Source: Mesaphorura yosii
Taxonomy: Eukaryota > Arthropoda > Collembola > Poduromorpha > Tullbergiidae
Assembly (NCBI GenBank): GCA_009869945.1
Contig: WIXG01000012.1
Span: 434,001 to 498,000, forward strand
DNA: 64,000 bases
Direction: 5' to 3'
Of this stretch, positions 62,450 through 64,000 are shown one piece after another. The notes beneath the pieces are model-generated. The model did not search any database. It saw nothing but the letters and a program-made list of their open reading frames with translations, and was not told the origin of the DNA. The position numbers and the translations under genes are program-made. Position 1 is the first letter of the stretch; each line of letters begins with the position of its first letter.

Positions 62450-63509
62450 ATGAACGGGAACCCTCCACAACCACCACTCCCCATCGACGACATCCTCGCC
62501 CAATTCGACCAGCTCTCAGTCACATCACCGGCTGGCCAAACTAGCCGATCATCAGCACTCATGGAGAAGAGCGGCCCATCAGTGTTCTCGGCTCAGTCCT
62601 CATCATTGAAGAGAGTCCATCTGACCCCACCGCCATCGTCGCAGAAGAAGGCGAAGGCTGGTGAGTTTTTCAAACCTGATTAACTGTAACTAGACTCCTA
62701 TTCTATTCTCCCACTGCAGCCACCCAGCCTCCACCCCCGCAAACCTTCACACGGCGCAGAGCGAAGCTAATAAAAAAGAGACTGTTTAATGGAGATGGTT
62801 CACCCGTGAAAGAGTGTCCCTGGGCGCCGTATCGTCTCTACCACCCCATCTCGCCGTATGTAGTCAAGAATAAGGAGGAGGAGAAGTCATCACTGGAATT
62901 GGTTCGAGTTAAGAGTCTCCCCGTCAGGATGGAGCCGACGCTGGAGCGGTTCGAAGATGAGGACGGGAGCAGTGTTAACGTTGAGATGGTGAATAATGAA
63001 GAAGTTCAAGACTCGGCTCCCGGAATGGAGAGTGAAGAGGTTGCTGAAGATTATCCTGAATCTCCAATAATCGAAGGCGTCTCAAGTCCAATGACTCCGC
63101 CAGACGCCTCAGCGTCCCCAGCCGTGACTGATAAAGAGATTCGAGGAGCCAAAAAGAAGAAACGAGTTCAGTTCTCGGACATGAATACCGTTCATGAAGT
63201 GCCGTACGAAGACAGAGGTGAGGGGAATTTTGAAGTAATTTTAGCAGAACTACGCTCGTTAAAAAAATTAATAATGGACCCTTCCACCTTTTCCACTCAG
63301 TCTGCTCCGACTGGTTCAAAAACCTCGGTCCAGATGGTCTCCCGCGACCTGAACTCCTCCAGCAAATTGAAAGGGAAAACCAACTCGCACGGCGGCTGGA
63401 AGTTGAAAAGGCCACCATCTCGTCCTACACGAGTTCAGAGAATTTCTACACCCGCTCCATGCGCAGGGCTTCGATGAGGAATGCCGTCGTTCAGGAGTTG
63501 GGCGAGTAG
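62450..63509 (+). CDS. Unrecognised protein with a PP1-docking RVxF motif
   Basis: Exons 62450-62660, 62720-63217 and 63301-63509 give 305 aa; phases agree at both junctions. The N-terminus is Pro/Ser-rich with IDDILAQFDQLSVTSP. Then come a basic stretch (RRRAKLIKKRLF), ECPWAPYRLYHPISPYVV, a Glu-rich acidic region, and KKKKRVQFSDMNTVHEV near residue 214-230, whose RVQF fits the protein phosphatase 1 docking consensus after a basic patch. The last exon encodes DWFKNLGPDGLPRPELLQQI and an amphipathic ELLQQIERENQLARRLEVEK helix, ending NAVVQELGE. Reading past the second donor gives a different C-terminus, but the spliced frame is far more protein-like. No family recognised; a PP1-regulatory role is inference. 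Confidence 0.72.
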
Positions 63510-63848
63510 CGGATTTCTACATAAACTATCCATTTTTGTCTAAATTATGTCAAAGAGATACGAGAAATACGAATTAACTTGTAACCAGACACAATTCTGT
63601 AAGAGTGGGAAGATGGAAGCGAATAATATTCTGAATTTAATTTTCTTAATCGAGTGTTGCCTTTCTTCAAATTAATTTTTCTTTCACCTTCGCCTCTCCG
63701 AGAATGAACAAAGACACCGCAAACTCATTTCGAGTAAAGACCAAGTAAAGCAACTCTCAAAAACGGAGACCGGGATCAGAGTGCAGGAGAAATGAGAAGT
63801 AAAACAGCAAAGTTAAGTTAAAAAGTTAAAATAAAGCTCGTAGTTCAA
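63510..63848. other. 3'UTR of the RVxF gene
   Basis: AT-rich, with AATAAA at 63830-63835 about 320 nt after the stop. It abuts a minus-strand open frame that starts at 63849. Confidence 0.5.
63830..63835 (+). terminator. Candidate poly(A) signal of the RVxF gene
   Basis: AATAAA in a run of AGTTAAA units. Confidence 0.45.
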
Positions 63849-64000
63849 TCAAAGCAAAAGAAACTCCAGAAAAATGTCCCGGATCACCTCGCGCTGCTGG
63901 AGGCTACTGAAAATCAGAGTACGGAATTCCGTCACAATCACTTGTTCAGAGTTCTCGCTGCCAGCACTCCAACGACCAAAGTACAGCGAGACCTCCTCGA
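63849..64000 (-). CDS. Possible 3' terminal exon of a minus-strand gene (partial)
   Basis: The minus strand is open from the window edge to TGA at 63851-63849, 49 codons. The translation has protein-like composition: LYFGRWSAGSENSEQVIVTE then FRTLIFSSLQQREVIRDIFL. No acceptor is visible and no family is recognised. The plus strand has an ATG at 63874 that also stays open to the edge (MSRITSRCWRLLKIRVRNSV), so the strand is not certain; I favour minus because of its composition. Confidence 0.35.
   Translation of the reverse strand, partial: EEVSLYFGRWSAGSENSEQVIVTEFRTLIFSSLQQREVIRDIFLEFLLL

Noticed and set aside
63218-63477. Read-through C-terminus of the RVxF gene without the last splice
   Set aside because: A clear GTGAGG donor and TTTCCACTCAG acceptor exist, and the spliced frame encodes a far more ordered helix than the unspliced Ser/Pro/Arg-rich tail.

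Overview
The window is nuclear DNA of an arthropod, most likely a hexapod. It holds multi-exon genes with short GT-AG introns (mostly 50-100 nt), AATAAA poly(A) signals and no bacterial features. A cuticular chitin deacetylase (CBM14 + LDLa + CE4), a Taiman-type p160 coactivator, a Schnurri-type zinc finger protein and a 14-3-3 zeta gene with paired alternative exons point to Arthropoda. A six-cysteine odorant-binding-protein-like gene narrows this to Hexapoda. I cannot name the order; the compact introns would suit a springtail or another small-genome hexapod, but that is inference.

Layout, left to right: (1) the 3' part of RabGAP1 (+, to 2079); (2) PRL-1/PTP4A phosphatase (+, 5992-7455); (3) 14-3-3 zeta (-, 10468-12696) with two interchangeable 164-nt exons; (4) taiman/NCoA coactivator (+, 17014-22128); (5) chitin deacetylase (-, 23098-26098); (6) Ars2/Serrate (-, 29082-33062); (7) CAP/capulet (+, 34708-36555); (8) proteasome ubiquitin receptor Rpn13/ADRM1 (-, 36966-38470); (9) about 15 kb with no supported coding sequence; (10) the C-terminal two-thirds or more of schnurri (+, 53608-58542), whose true 5' end may lie inside the 15-kb stretch; (11) an OBP-like secreted protein (+, 59270-60007); (12) an unrecognised CCCH zinc finger protein (-, 60686-62062); (13) an unrecognised protein with a PP1-docking RVxF motif (+, 62450-63509); (14) a possible 3' terminal exon of a further minus-strand gene at the right edge.

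The genes are not a pathway cluster. Most are housekeeping or developmental regulators: vesicle traffic, phosphatase signalling, nuclear-receptor coactivation, cuticle modification, RNA cap-binding-complex function, actin turnover, the proteasome and BMP/Dpp-responsive transcription. Gene pairs alternate between divergent pairs sharing upstream DNA (14-3-3/taiman, Ars2/CAP, CCCH/RVxF) and convergent pairs with nearly touching 3' ends (taiman/CDA, CAP/ADRM1, OBP/CCCH, RVxF/right-edge gene). The least familiar material is the OBP with a Q/P-rich insertion, the two unrecognised genes at the right, and the large non-coding tract upstream of schnurri. Exon limits were read by eye from splice consensus, reading-phase continuity and recalled family sequence; no alignment or transcript data were available.
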